The translations under genes were made by a program, and so were the position numbers. This document shows, in pieces, positions 33,136 through 45,211 of a stretch of 64,000 nt of DNA; within the stretch, counting starts at the first letter, position 1, and each line of letters opens with the position of its first letter. The stretch comes from Lanius collurio (taxonomy: Eukaryota; Chordata; Aves; Passeriformes; Laniidae), in NCBI GenBank assembly GCA_020086605.1, contig JACBWW010000028.1, positions 9,245,004-9,309,003 on the forward strand, given 5' to 3'. The notes beneath the pieces were generated by a model. The model was given only the letters and a program-made list of their open reading frames with translations, had not been told where the DNA came from and did not search any database.

Positions 33136-36100
33136 TCCATAAACCATCACTGTCTAATTTTCTCACCCAAAACCAACAGCACTTCATCTTCTTGCTGGCT
33201 CAGGTCAGGGGATGGTTTTGTGTGGGTATGGAGTCAAGTTTAAAAAACATGTAATCTGTGATTCCCTAGATGCTCCTTTAACAGAACCATGATGCTCACT
33301 GGAGAGAGATGTACCCAAGCTTCAGTTTCCAAAGGTGCAGGTACAATTGGATTTCTGTGCCTGAACAAATAATGCTGAAGAGTCCGTATTTATGCTGCAG
33401 AAGTTGTCCAGCTGACATTTTTCAAAGCAATTATATTTTTAGATGTACAAATATGCAGGGATGAGTAGGAAGATGGTTGCCACATCCTGGAAAAACTTAG
33501 GATCCTTGAAGGCATCTGTAATCAAGCATTTGAAAAGCAAGGCTGAAATGCCCTAGAGCAGACAGGAAGAAACAAAACTAGCTGGCTGCCTCATGTGACA
33601 TGTGCTCTTGCCTCTTCCACAAGCTTGGAGGTGGCTGTGATTCATGCAATGGCAGGAAGGCTTGAGGAGCCACACAGGCAGAGCCCCAGGATGGAGGAGC
33701 CTCCCTTCTAGTCTTGGACTTTACCCATTAGACATCTCAAGCCACTGCTACATCTGGTCAGAAGAGGTGCTGTAAATGTTGTCACATCCATGCTGGTGGT
33801 AGGTGTCACCTGTTTCATAAGGATTTTACAGCTGTTTGGCCAACATGTAAATGGGGTTTGTGGGTCTGTCCATATGACCAGGGTGACCACTGACAGATGG
33901 TACCCAAATGTATCACTGCCTACAGGTCGCACAATTGCCAGTGATGCATTTCAGGGATTTGTCAGCACCAGTCTTGTCTATTAGAGCAGAGGAGTACAAG
34001 GGAACCTTCTCCCTGTCACCAACAAGGCATGAAGGGAAGACCTGGCCTTGGCTTTTCTGTATGCTGCAAAGGAGCGACGGGTCCCTTTGCACACTCCCTA
34101 CAGCCACGCTGAACCTAAGCCTCTAACCAGAAGATGTTTTCAAGTTACTTGGCTGTGCCACATGCAGACCATGGATCTCCCAGTGAAGCTGTGGTCATAT
34201 GCATAGTGAGGATGCAGGGGAATGTGCAAATCTTCCTTTCATTTTCTGCTGTGCTGGAAAGGTGAACGCTGCTGCAGCCAGTGCTGTCATACCAACTCCC
34301 TGCACTGCTGTAGGGCAAAGGATATGGCAGTGGTTAATGATACAGGGAGACATAGCTGCTGCTTTTCCTTCCTGTGCTGGACATTTAACTCCCTCCCAGT
34401 GTGCTGTCATATCCTACAGGAACCTTGAGACAGCCTGCCTCTGGAAACCTCCAGATGAAAAAAACGAAACAGTGTTGAGCTGAGAGGGGAACCTGGACAT
34501 CTGTATGCATCACATGATTCTCAAAGATAGTTAATGTTTACCACCTTTCTGGTTAATTAACAGGAACCAAATAATTCTGCTTTATTGCCATGCAATTTCC
34601 TCTCATGGCAACACCAGAATGACTTATGAGACATTTCTGAGAAGTGTGATACTCATAAACAGCCTTTGGTTGCCCCAGGCCTCATAAGAGGTGCTTCTGC
34701 ATGAGTGCACTACTGCTGCCTGCCACTGGAGACAAATGGTCTGGACACCTGTACCTGGGCGCAGGTGCACTGCTGCAATGATAGGCATCAAGTTCTTCCC
34801 TGACTGCCCCGTGTTTGGGGTCTGTGTGTGGTGTTGGAGCAGTGGGGGTTTATGCAGGGGGGGCACCTGGGCAGTTCGCGTGAGCTGGTGGGCTTCTTCT
34901 TGGTCATCTGCTTTCTGATAAACTCTGGCTTTTTCCACCAGTGTTGCAGCGCTGCACCAGGCAAGCAACAGTGTACGGGGATAGATGAGGCATCCTCTTC
35001 TCCAGACAGAGTCCCCCCTGACTGTAGTCTGCGGGAAATTCTGTCTCAATCACAAGTTTTTTAAAATTTGGAGATTTTCTTCAAATTTTACCCAAATTTG
35101 AGATGTAAACTTTAACCTTGCTGTCGAGCTGATCAGGGCTCTTCCCTCGAGGTTGTGTTGCACAATGACGTCTGTGCCAGACAAGTACTTTCAATCCTAA
35201 GTTGACTCTTTAGTGTCATATTTATATATTTTCTTTCTAAAGCGATCACAGCCCTGACTTTTTTTCCCAGCAATTACAAAGCACAGAAACTTAGCAATAC
35301 AAAAACGAATCAAAATGGAGAAGTATGTTCTCTTTTTTGTTAAGAACTAAAAGAAAAGAGGCTGCAAGCAGGAAATAGAGTATGCAATGTAAAGAAAAGA
35401 AATTAAATTTTGTGTGTGTGTGTGTGTGTGGTCCCAAGCTCTAATTTCAGTAGTTGCAAGAGAGGCTGCAATAAGTGTCCAGACACAGAGCTGGTCTAGA
35501 CAGGCCAATTATTGTTTCGGAGTCCTCTGAGGTCTTAACAAGATTAAGTGCTCCCTTGACTCATTTCACCTTTCAGTATTGGAATAAAGGCCCAGATTTT
35601 GCCAACAGACTCTTACAGAAAGCATGCTGTCATTGCAACAAACTGGTTTATTTTGGGGGGGAGGGTTGTGTGCAAGAAGAAAATGGTTCAGTGGGAAGCC
35701 TGGGCCCATTCCCAAGTGCTATTACTTGAAAGCTTTGCTCCTGATCTGCTAAAAATCAAGTCACAGGGAGATAGGAATGAGGTTTCTACAACCCTGTTCC
35801 TCTCTGGGAGCCAGCTTGCACCATGAGGTTTGGGACAATGGTTATAGGCTGTAATTCAGCAAAGCACTGAAACTAGTAAGTCACTGCAAACACAATTCAT
35901 TTGGCAGCTGGTGGCCAGGAGGGGGAACAAACAGAAAGCCAGAATTTGGCTACTGGGTTTTGGTCTGGGCCCAGCTTAGGCTTTCTTCTCTTAAGAGCGA
36001 GGCCAGTGGTTGGCTGGCTAAAAGAGGTCAGAGGAAGTTTGCTAAAGCAGGTGAAATGGAGAGGACAAGACTGTGAGGGCACTCGGGGCTGGGCTGTTAC

Positions 36101-37163
36101 GGGCAGCTGCAATACCTGGTAGTTATTTCCAGCCTATGGCTGTCTCTGTACCACATCCACCCACTCAATGGCAGTTGACACCGATCACCCATTGTTTCTT
36201 GACTCCAGACAAAGATGGTTTCCAAGAGGACCTCTGTCTTAATTTACATTGGCTGGTCGCTGGCCTTTTGGGATTTTTTGGTCAGAGCAGTAGGAAAGGC
36301 TTCTGATCTGCATGCACCTTGCCTTTTTTTGTGTGTATGTACCTCTTTTATTGTAGCTGGCTCACACTGCTTTTGTCTCCCATATAGGCTGGAAATCAGT
36401 GAATGTACATTAGCTTGGGCATGTCTCTTGAGAAGCACTGGGCATCTCTCTAACACCTTCTCAAGGCTCTAATTTCTGCAGCCTTTGTACAATATACAGC
36501 CATTTAGGAGCCTGTAAAAACAACCCAGTCCTTATTAATTTATTTTTTTCTTTTTTTAGCACAGATTAAACCCCTTTTTAGCATAGATTAAACCCACAAC
36601 ACTAGTAATGTCTTAAGACCATTGCTCAAGCCTTCAGTAGTGGAATGGTATTTGTTAGGATGCAGTCTCAATGAAAGGTGGCTAAGCAAATGCCTAACCC
36701 TATGCCTGTGTCTATTTGGTCTTGAAATTAAACACTAATCAGCCTTGGAGCAGGACACCCCAAGACTGTACATGAAACTGGGTGTATGTGGCAGTGCACA
36801 TCCCCTACTTCCTGCCATCACCACTCTACAATCAAGGAATTCTTGTTAGGCCTTGATTAATGGGCAGTTAAGTTACCCTTGAGCTTATCAAAAGAGCTGT
36901 CTGTTCCCAGGAACCTCTGTTGTCTAATGAGCTCCAGTTTGCTAATGAATAGCCTTGAAACCTCATTTTTGTCTGACTGTCAGCCCAAGTGGAACAATAT
37001 TATTGTTATTGGACTTTTTTTTTCAGGAAAATTTCAGTTAAAATTCCCAGATTGTGACCAGGATGACTAAAGCAAATCATCTCACAGCCCTATGAACAGT
37101 GGTCTTGAGTGAAGCGCTTTGAACTCTCCTGGACCACAGGGGACTGTGACCAGTGTCTCCATG
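33136..37163. other. Spacer with a (TG)10 microsatellite
   Basis: 4 kb of non-coding sequence. The only definite element is the TG repeat at 35411-35430. No exon or RNA gene is recognised. Confidence 0.6.
35411..35430. repeat. (TG)10 microsatellite
   Basis: Ten uninterrupted TG units. Confidence 0.95.
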
Positions 37164-38230
37164 TGCATTGGGTTTGTGTGGCAAGGTTCTGGTAGCAGGA
37201 GGGCTCTGGGGGTGACTTCTTTGACAACCTGATGGAACCTTCCCCCCATGTCCAACACAGCAAATGTCAGCTGGCTCAGATGGACCTACCACTGGCCAAG
37301 GCCAAGCCCTTCAGTAACAGTGGTAGCACTTCTGTGATAACATATTTAAAAAGGAAAAAAAAGTAATTGCACAGGAACAATTGTAGCCAAAGAAGAGTAG
37401 AGTAAGAATATATAAGAGGAGCAACCCTGCAGACACCAGGGTGAGTGGAGAAGGAGGGGCAGGAGGTGCTCCAGGCACCAGAGCTGAGGTTCTCCTGTAG
37501 CCTGTGGTGCAGACTGTGGTGAGGCAGGATGTTCTCCTGCAGCCCATGGAGGACCACAGTGGAGCAGTGACCCACCTGCAGCCTGTGGATGACCCCATGC
37601 TGGAAAAGGTGGATGCTGAAAAAATACCATCCTGTGGTGGGAAGCCCACACTGAAGCAGGTTCCTGGCAGGGACCTGCATGCCTGTGGAGAGAAGAGACA
37701 ATGCTGGAGCAGGTTTGCTGGTGGCACTTGTGGGTCCATGAGGGACCCACTGCTGGAGCAGTTCATGAAGTACTGCAGCCCATGGGAAGGTCTCACACTG
37801 GAGAAGTTAATGGAGGACTGGCACCCATGGGAGGGATGCCACTGTGTAGCAGGGGAAGGGCTCCTCTCCCTGAGGAGGAAGCAGTGGCAGAAATGATAAA
37901 TGATGAACTGACCATTCCCTGTCTCCCTGCACCTATGTGGGATAGGAGGCAGAGATCCAGGAATAAAGTTAAGTCTGGGAAGGAGGGAGGGGTGGGGGAA
38001 AGCTGTTTTTAAGATTTTTTTTTTTACTTGTGATTCTCTGATTTTCATTAGTAATATAGTCAACTAATTTCTCTAAGTCCAATCTGTTTTGCCCGTGGTG
38101 GTAAATGCTGAGTTGTCTTTTCCTGTCCTTTTCTCAACTCATGAACCTTTCCCCTCTGTTCAGTTGAGGAGGGGAGTGATGGAGTGGCTTTGGTGGGCAC
38201 CTGGTGTCCAGCCAGGGTCAACCCACCACA
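37164..38230 (-). mobile_element. LTR copy C of the same family, opposite orientation
   Basis: In - sense it starts TGTGGTGGGTTGACCC (from 38230) and ends near CCCAATGCA (37164). It has the same ordered blocks as copies A, B and D and a long internal tandem region at about 37440-37860. No clear 5-bp duplication was found. A 250-codon - strand open frame (37311-38063) is produced by the stop-poor tandem units and is not taken as a gene. Confidence 0.8.
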
Positions 38231-38399
38231 CTGTCTGAGTGGGATGACTCTTGCAGCTTACCAGCTCGCACTTGTGTGACTCTGGGACCAGTTGCCTAAA
38301 GATGCCCATGGGACCTGGGCTGATTCCCCCCTCTCTCCTCGAGGGTCAGTCCTTTGCCTCTTGAGAAATGCAAAGGCATCTGACATATTTCACTGAGAG

Positions 38400-38910
38400 G
38401 GATTTTTAACTTGTGGGGGATTTTTAAATGGACATGTATAACTTTGTACATACTTCTATGTGTCTGTGTATGTGGATATGTGAATTGGTTTACACACCTT
38501 ACAGCCTACAGCAAGTGTAGCCTGAATGTTGTCATCTCAGTTTTACTGCTATGGTTATAATACACCCTATTGAAAAATTTTGTAAGTATTAGATTAGTCA
38601 ATAATTAAGGGTAATTAAATCCTTTAGCTGTAAACAGTTCTGGGGCTAAGTTTGGGCACAGCCATACCCAGACTTCATCAAGAGTTTAGAAAGCAAGGGA
38701 TTCCTCACCAAACTTTGTTACTCAATGGGAGGGTCTCCCTCTTACCCTTTTGTGTCCCCAGCTTCTGTATAAATAATTCTAAAGTGATTGCAATACAATT
38801 TTCCTTTGTGTGCTTCATCTAGGCAGTAAGCACTAGAGTGGAGCCTGCCACTGAACTTTGTCGTACTTGTACGAATTTATATTAAACCTACTTTTGCTGA
38901 TGGTGATTTG
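38400..38910 (+). mobile_element. Possible solo LTR of another family
   Basis: A TATA box TATAAAT (38768-38774) is followed about 110 bp later by ATTAAA (38881-38886), an LTR-like promoter and poly(A) arrangement. Segments such as 'taattaagggtaattaaatc' look like an LTR family. Ends are not defined. Confidence 0.35.
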
Positions 38911-41900
38911 TTAAATGACCTAAACTATTCATTCATGACAATGTAAACTTTGAGTTTCTAGTTCCCATTTCACTCAAAATGCACCTACCCTTTGTCCCCA
39001 TGGCCTTGCTATGTTGGGCCCTCAGGACTGAAATACAAGCAAAAGAGGTATGTTTGAGTTGCATGCAGTTTTTTCCCAAGAGAGCCAGATCCAAGCCTGG
39101 AGAAGTTGAGCTTCAGTTACTTATTGACACAGATAGAAATAAGTGGCCACTAAATATAGAGGCCATGAAAGGTTGCTCTGAAGCATATTTTTGAGAAAAC
39201 ACACCACATTCCTGCAGTTCAAGATGTGTTTGTGTTTTGTCCTACAGAGACTGCTTTTCCCCTCTCAGGAGGACATTTGCTTTTTCCTGATTTATTATTC
39301 CTCATTTATTTTCTAAATATTTGTCACAATTAAGAGATTTACTCATGATAAGTATCCACCTCTCCAAAGCATATAGTAAGGTGGAAGTTTGAACAGTGAT
39401 AAAAGATCAGGGTTTTGAAATAAGGACTGTCTAGCTAATCCTTCATTATTTTCCTGGCAGATGGCCAGAAACCCTCTCCTATTTTCAACAATAAAACATG
39501 ATGTTTTATTTGTCTGGATTTGATTTGGGTTTGCTCATCCCTCTTTATCAGCTGTCATGGATCTGGTAATGTGAGTAGAACGGGATTGTCTCCAGAAACT
39601 AAGAATCCTTACCAAAGGAAAAGGTGTGTTTTGTATTTAGTGTGTTAATATCACCTGTTTAGTTGCTGTACACTCTGTTAGCACTAAAAAAATGGGAAAA
39701 GATTGGCAAAAATATTAGAAATATACATTGGAACTCCCTTTCTTATGCATATTTCTACCAGAAAAGGTCTCTACTGAGTAGGATCTAACCATGATGTGAC
39801 TTTCATCATGCAAAACTAGTACTGAATTAGATGCCCAGTATATATTCCCAACAAACCTGAATCAGTGGGTATTTTTGGGTAGTTGGTGCTGGACTCATAT
39901 TCCAATGTACCTGAGGCTTTGGTTGTGCAAGAATTAAATCCAGGAGGAGTTTCCTTTTTCATTTTATAGCAAAGCTTAGTTGCTGGAGTACAGACAAGAG
40001 ACTTCAGGAAGGAAGTGCCTTTTTCTTCATGCCTTACTTCTCCTTTGTATCCAAGCTGCCAAGTATTACCTGCAAAAACCAGTTTACTTACTGGTCTGAC
40101 CATTGAGAAGGCAGCCTCTTGCAGTGAATGAGACTATTTTACTTGGATGAGTTGGTGGTGTTTTAAATTCTTGCAGTCTGGGGAAGGGGTCTTAGCTTGC
40201 GTTTTATGCTCAAGACCTAATGTTGTTGAACTTCATAAATAGCGGTGATTCAGTCTTTGTTTTACAACCCTTAACCAATATCAAACTGACTTCAAAGTTA
40301 GAAAACATTATGCCGCTCATTCCTTTTGGAGTAGGTAGACTAAATGAACTTGCCACCATGACAAGTAACAAGCCCAGCGCAGAAGCTGTGCTATTTTGCC
40401 TGAGTATGCTGTATTCAGTCCATAGACTCATAGGCAGAGAAGAGATGCAGAATGTCCTTGAATGTGGATGCATTGGGACAGGCTGCTCTTTTGCGATTAA
40501 ACTACAGCACTTACAAACCAGTTACTCCTTTGAAGTGAATTTTCTTGATTCCCTTGGAGCTGAGAGATGAACTTTATTTCCTCCCCAGAAGAGATATGAT
40601 TGCAGCAGTTTATTACTGAAGCAAGCTACTGAGGCAGAGTCAGGAAGGTTCTTTAGATTTCCACTGTGCTTGCTAAAGACAGAGGGTCCTTGCAGGTCTA
40701 TGGCACTGCCAGTAAGGGATTTCTTCCTGAGTAGTACACCTGAGTCCGTACAAATGCTTGGCCTGCTTTTAGCTGGGGAAGGGATTACTGGTGAAAAGAG
40801 AAGAAAGCCAAACAAAATATCTTGGACCAAATCTTCCCAAGCTTTGAGGAACTTGAGAATTTGGTCCTAAATCCAGATGCTGTATTTCAGCCTGCACTTC
40901 TGTTTATCTGATCTTGTAGCTCAAGGTGGCATGGCCTGAGCTGAGTGCTCAGGATTTGGGGTTTATTTCAGGATTGGAGTAGCTGCCTGTGAGTGAGACC
41001 CACAGGGTGCTGAGGGCTGGCCTGCACTTAGGAGGCTTGCACAGCTGTCACCATGAGCAATCACCTTGGATTCCTCTGCCAGAATTAGGACACAGTACAT
41101 TAGGGTCCCACTGCTGCTGGGATTAGCATTGCAGTACAGTACTCTCCCTCTTTGTCCTCCAGAATGTTGCTGCCTCCACCTAATCCCATTTTTTGTCTGT
41201 TGCTTACTGGGCAACAGTATCAGTCTCTGCCTGATCCTGCACAGCACCTGAGCACCACAAGGTGCTCCCTGGGGTCTGGGTTGTCCAGCTGGTGCCCTCC
41301 ACCTCCTGCAATGTGAGCAGACCCCAGACCTCCCCTCAGCTATGGGTATTCTTGAAGGACAGCCTCCTTCTTCATGCTATGCACAGCTCAGCAATATTCA
41401 AGGACAGAGAGACAAGGGTAAAGCAGTTTTGTCTGTTTACTGTTGACAACCAATTTTGGGTAAGGTCACCTCTCCAGCATGCCATAGTACCACACTTCCT
41501 GAGTTGTCCCTCTTAAGAAGAGGCAGGGGTTAATTTTTGAAAATGTACATCATCTCCCTTCCCCAAATTTTTGAACCATTTATATATCCTTTGAACCTTA
41601 AGCATGAGCAAAATTTGCAGCCACACTACCCAGAGGGACTTGGTTCATATGAGATATTTCCACTCTAGGCATTGTTTTAATTGCTCTGCTGAAAGCCCAT
41701 CATTGTACTTTGTAGCAGGGCTGGAAAAATATCCATTAGTGACGTTGTCAGACTAAGTGATGGTTGTTTTACTATTTTGTAGCATTAGTTGCATTTATTA
41801 CAGGTGGTATTAAGTCCCAAGAGCTGGTGTTCTGCTTCTTCATTTTCATCCTAAACAGCAAGAGCAGTGTCTGGCTAATGCTCTGAGAATGAGGGGTCAA

Positions 41901-42968
41901 GGGTCCCTGCTCTCTCATAGCCCATGGAGGGGCTCTGCTGGGTGCCTCCCCACTACAGTTCAGCCATCTGATCCTAAATCACAAGCTAGCAGGTCATTCT
42001 GACCCAGCAACCTTCATATTCATTGGGTAATGAGCACTCCCTGTGCAACAAGAAAGGATGCTAAAAGCCAGTGTAGCTGTTCAGCTAAAAATGGTTGTCA
42101 AATTCACACTAGATGAACAAAAGACTAGTCTGGGACAAACTGAATAGAACACAGTTAGTGACACACACATCCTCTCTCATCCCTCTCCTTTTCTACACTT
42201 GAACACACAAATCTGCAAGCCCTGCTAGAGAAGATGTTGCCGCAGCTATTGCTTAGCTCATGATTGCTATCCAGATGACAGTGTTGCCCACCTACCTTTG
42301 AGGCGCAAAGAAACCTCTTGGGCCCTGGGTGAGGGCATGCAGGATAGCTCCCTGGCCTCCACCTGCTCTGCACTCCACTAACCCAAGAGTTTTGCTAGTC
42401 TGTACCTTGGTGCTTAGGGAACTTGCTATGTTTCTAGGCTGAGTTTGCTCTTAACAAGAAATAGCAGGCTCCTAGGGCAATGCCCCAGATCTGAAAAAGG
42501 TGCCCTGGTAGAAAATCTTTTGTGTTATCTGGACTTTGCAAAATCCCAGGTGTCTGGTTTTGTTCATATACCATTTTTATACTAGCTCAGCTTTATTCTC
42601 AGTGCAGTGGCACTCCCTCCTTCTTTGTCAACGAGTGAGATCAGAGGGAGAGCTTGTGTAAATCCGTAGAAACTATATGCAGCACACACCCATTTACCAG
42701 GCAGTCTGTGTATTCCCAAGAGCTTTCTTGGACTTGGCAGTGTGCAAACTACTGAGTATTTTCCATATAAGTCATTCATATCAGCAGAGTAGATAGTCAA
42801 AGGATGTGATTTTATCAGATGACTCAGAACTGGGAGTGTTTATTCCACTCAAGCATCTTTACATCATCCTGACTCAGCAAAACAGTCCAGTTCAACTTTT
42901 TTTTTCTCATTTAGCCAGCTTCCCTTTTCTTTAATGTGGACTCCATTCTGCAGATCCTGATGGTCATG
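38911..42968. other. Spacer between the possible LTR and the provirus
   Basis: 4 kb with no supported gene. The longest clean frame (40220-40570, +, 116 codons) resembles no family I know and has no promoter or splice context. Confidence 0.55.
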
Positions 42969-43270
42969 TGTTGCTATTGGGGAACTCTTGCAACAAGTAT
43001 TATACCGCGAGACATGTAGAAATGAAATATGGAACGGTATTGGGTGGATGTTCAGAGATGTTTATTTCTCTCAGCTGCATGGCATCAGGCCTGCTGGTCA
43101 TCTCTCTAGTCACGGGACCCCCTGGCACTTTTCCCTGGCCCGGGAATCCCCACCAACCAATCTGGACACAGCATCCAGGCACACATGACCTGGGAGCAGG
43201 AAGCAAGGGCAAACCCTGTTCGTCCAGAGTCCCTTGCCTTAGGACCTCCCAGCAGGGAGGTATCTCCACA
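42969..43270 (-). repeat. 3' LTR of the Y-box-carrying provirus
   Basis: Same TG...CA ends and block order as the 5' LTR. AATAAA is at the complement of 43061-43066. Confidence 0.85.
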
Positions 43271-43285
43271 TCTCACCCTTTTGTT
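43271..43285 (-). other. Polypurine tract next to the 3' LTR
   Basis: In - sense, AACAAAAGGGTGAGA directly abuts the TG start of the 3' LTR, the expected position for plus-strand priming. Confidence 0.6.
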
Positions 43286-43610
43286 TTTACTAAAAGAGAT
43301 TTGAAACTTAACATTGGAAACAACTGGATAAACATAGGAAAACAAGAACAATTTCAAAAGAAAACAAGCTATTTTCCCCAGCTCCCAAATGTCCAAATAG
43401 ATTTTTTTTCTCTGGAGCATCTTAGGTCTGGCAGAAGGGAGACAGGACTCTCTGAGCATCTTTCATGGGGAAACTGAGGCAGGAATGGATTTCTTCCATT
43501 TGTACCTGTTGGAACTTTTAACAATGACAGTTAATTTCTTCCCTCCCTCCTATTTATCCCTCCTTTGGTATTGGAGAGGAATTGTGGGGAAAGGGAATTA
43601 CATAGGGGAG
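43286..43610 (-). other. Provirus segment between the cold-shock frame and the 3' LTR
   Basis: About 325 bases with no recognisable env or 3' accessory gene. There are A/T-rich runs and no poly(A) tail of a processed pseudogene. Confidence 0.5.
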
Positions 43611-44363
43611 CTATGGGGTGAAAAACGGATTAGGGATGAATTGGGGATGGGATGAATTTAGGAAAGGGCTCATATTGGGTATAGGGTAATAGGGAAGATA
43701 AGGAGTGGGAAAGGGAGGTAGCTGATATGGATATGGTTTATAATTTTGTGCATACCAACTGCCTTTGACTGGAATACCCTTAGGCCCTGTCACGTGGGCT
43801 GCCTGCAGGCCTTTTCTTCCTTGTATGATGTCAAATTCTACAATTTCTCCATGTCCCAAGCTTGGAATATATTTTTAGGGGTTATTTTTCATTATGGCAG
43901 TTTGATGCACAAAAACATCTCCTCTAGTGTCCTATCTGGTTATAAACCTGTAATGGTTCTTTACATTATACCATTTGACTGTTCCTAAAACTTTAGCTAC
44001 TATGATGTTTTCCTTTTTCCGTGCAGCAGCTGTTCTGTGTTATCTCGCTGTGTTACTGCTTTCACTTTGGCTTTCGCTTGCCCTCGTGCTGGGGCTGCCG
44101 CCGCTGCCGGCATGCCCTTGCTTCAGGGTCCCAACTTCCCGGGGCAGCCCTCGAAGCCGCGGGCCAGGCTGTGCTGTGGCTGCTGGCTCTTCCGCCGCTG
44201 GCCACAGCTGTGCTTCGGCCGGGGCCCCGCGTGGTGGCTCCTCTGTGCCCAGCAGTGGGCCCTGTTCCAGTGTGGGTTTGGGCTCTGCACGGTTCCGCTC
44301 CAGCTCGGGGCGGCACACCGTGGTCTCCCGCTTTGCTATGGAAACTGCCACCATGGACGCCAC
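43611..44363 (-). pseudogene. Y-box-type cold-shock domain with Ala/Pro-rich N-terminal region, broken
   Basis: Cold-shock domain at about 43758-44018, with a shape close to vertebrate YBX1/2/3: AKVLGTVKW, then VFVHQTAI, KNNP.KY, GEIVEFD and [13 protein letters not shown]-box proteins bind mRNA and single-stranded nucleic acid. The RNP2-like motif DVFVHQ (43902-43919) is intact. RNP1 reads NHYRFI (43941-43958) where cellular proteins have NGYGFI. Stops lie at 44040-44042, 43932-43934 and 43875-43877. There are no introns, although cellular YBX genes split this domain. The same frame runs upstream through an Ala/Pro/Glu-rich ~107-codon stretch, as in Y-box N-termini. After the domain comes a Pro/Tyr/Phe-rich tail, not the usual basic/aromatic islands, ending at TAG 43611. 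This frame differs from the gag frame. LIN28 and CSDE1 domains fit less well. Confidence 0.85.
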
Positions 44364-44563
44364 TGGCTGCCGCTTGAATGCTGTTTTTGGGCTGCCGCAT
44401 GCCGCGTGGTGCCAGGTGGCTACTCCCGCTCTGTGGCACCACTTTTTGTGAGCAGCTTTTTTTGGAAGATACTGCTGCTAAATTTCTTTCACCACTTTTC
44501 ACCGTAAGGATGCCTCAGAGAGCTCTAGGTATGTCCTCCCACACATGGTGCCAGGCTGGGCCA

Positions 44564-45211
44564 TCACCACGGGTCTCTTGCTGCTGCACTGCTCCCACCA
44601 TGCCTGATATCTCTGCCAACACAGCAGCCTGCACTGGCTCGCGGTTCCTGGCTGCCCACGGGGGTTGCCTCTCTGCTGCATGCGACCCACAGCACCCGCG
44701 GCACCTGCCATGCCGGTCCCTCCTTTGTTGGTTGAGTGGTAGGGGGCTCTGAGCTAGGGATGAACTCCATGGTAAGGTGCAGACTCCTGGGAGCACTGGG
44801 CACCTCTAACGTGGGCACCTCTGCCGGCACGGGCAGGGGGAACCCTGCAGCCGCAGTCACGGGCTCCTGGAGTGGCCACTGCTTGGTCTTAGCCGTGCGA
44901 TGGCAGTCAGTGGGACCATGCACATGATTTGAAAGAGCTTCTTCTGTTACAGGAAATGCACAGAAAGGTTCTATCACTAGTTTATCTTTTGATTGAGCTA
45001 TCATCTCGTCCAAGATCTCCACCCAAAAATCTAGGGTACCCACAAAAGGGGGATTAATGTCAAAAAGCAAATCTCGAGAAACATGAGGGAAACTTTTAAA
45101 AAGTCAGTCAAAGAACTGTTCTCGTTGTCCCAAATCAAGCTTTGCATTTTGCTTCATTAGGATTTCTTTAACTTCTAGGTAAATTTCCTTCTGTGTCTTT
45201 GAGAGCCCCAT
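44564..45211 (-). pseudogene. gag remnant (matrix-like N-terminus, then Pro-rich segment)
   Basis: An ATG at 45211-45209 begins Met-Gly, an N-myristoylation context typical of retroviral Gag. It is preceded by about 125 bases of leader after the primer-binding site. The first ~90 codons have a helical, charged matrix-like composition with spaced aromatic residues. TGA at codon 36 (45106-45104) interrupts the frame; reading continues to a stop at 44564. The later part is rich in Pro, Ala, Glu and Ser. The gag assignment rests on position and character, not on a firm family match. Capsid, nucleocapsid and pol are absent. Confidence 0.55.

Noticed and set aside
37311..38063. 250-codon - frame as a protein gene
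   Set aside because: Lies inside LTR copy C and arises from stop-poor tandem units; other copies do not keep it.
37164..38230. A target-site duplication for LTR copy C
   Set aside because: Candidate flanks (CCATG left, CTGTC right) do not match. A partial GTGTC/CTGTC match would need non-canonical LTR ends.
43611..44036. Cold-shock domain as an ordinary processed YBX pseudogene
   Set aside because: It sits between paired LTRs in their orientation, after a gag-like start and before a polypurine tract. It has no YBX-like C-terminal region, YBX 3' UTR or poly(A) tail. Not fully excluded without a database search.
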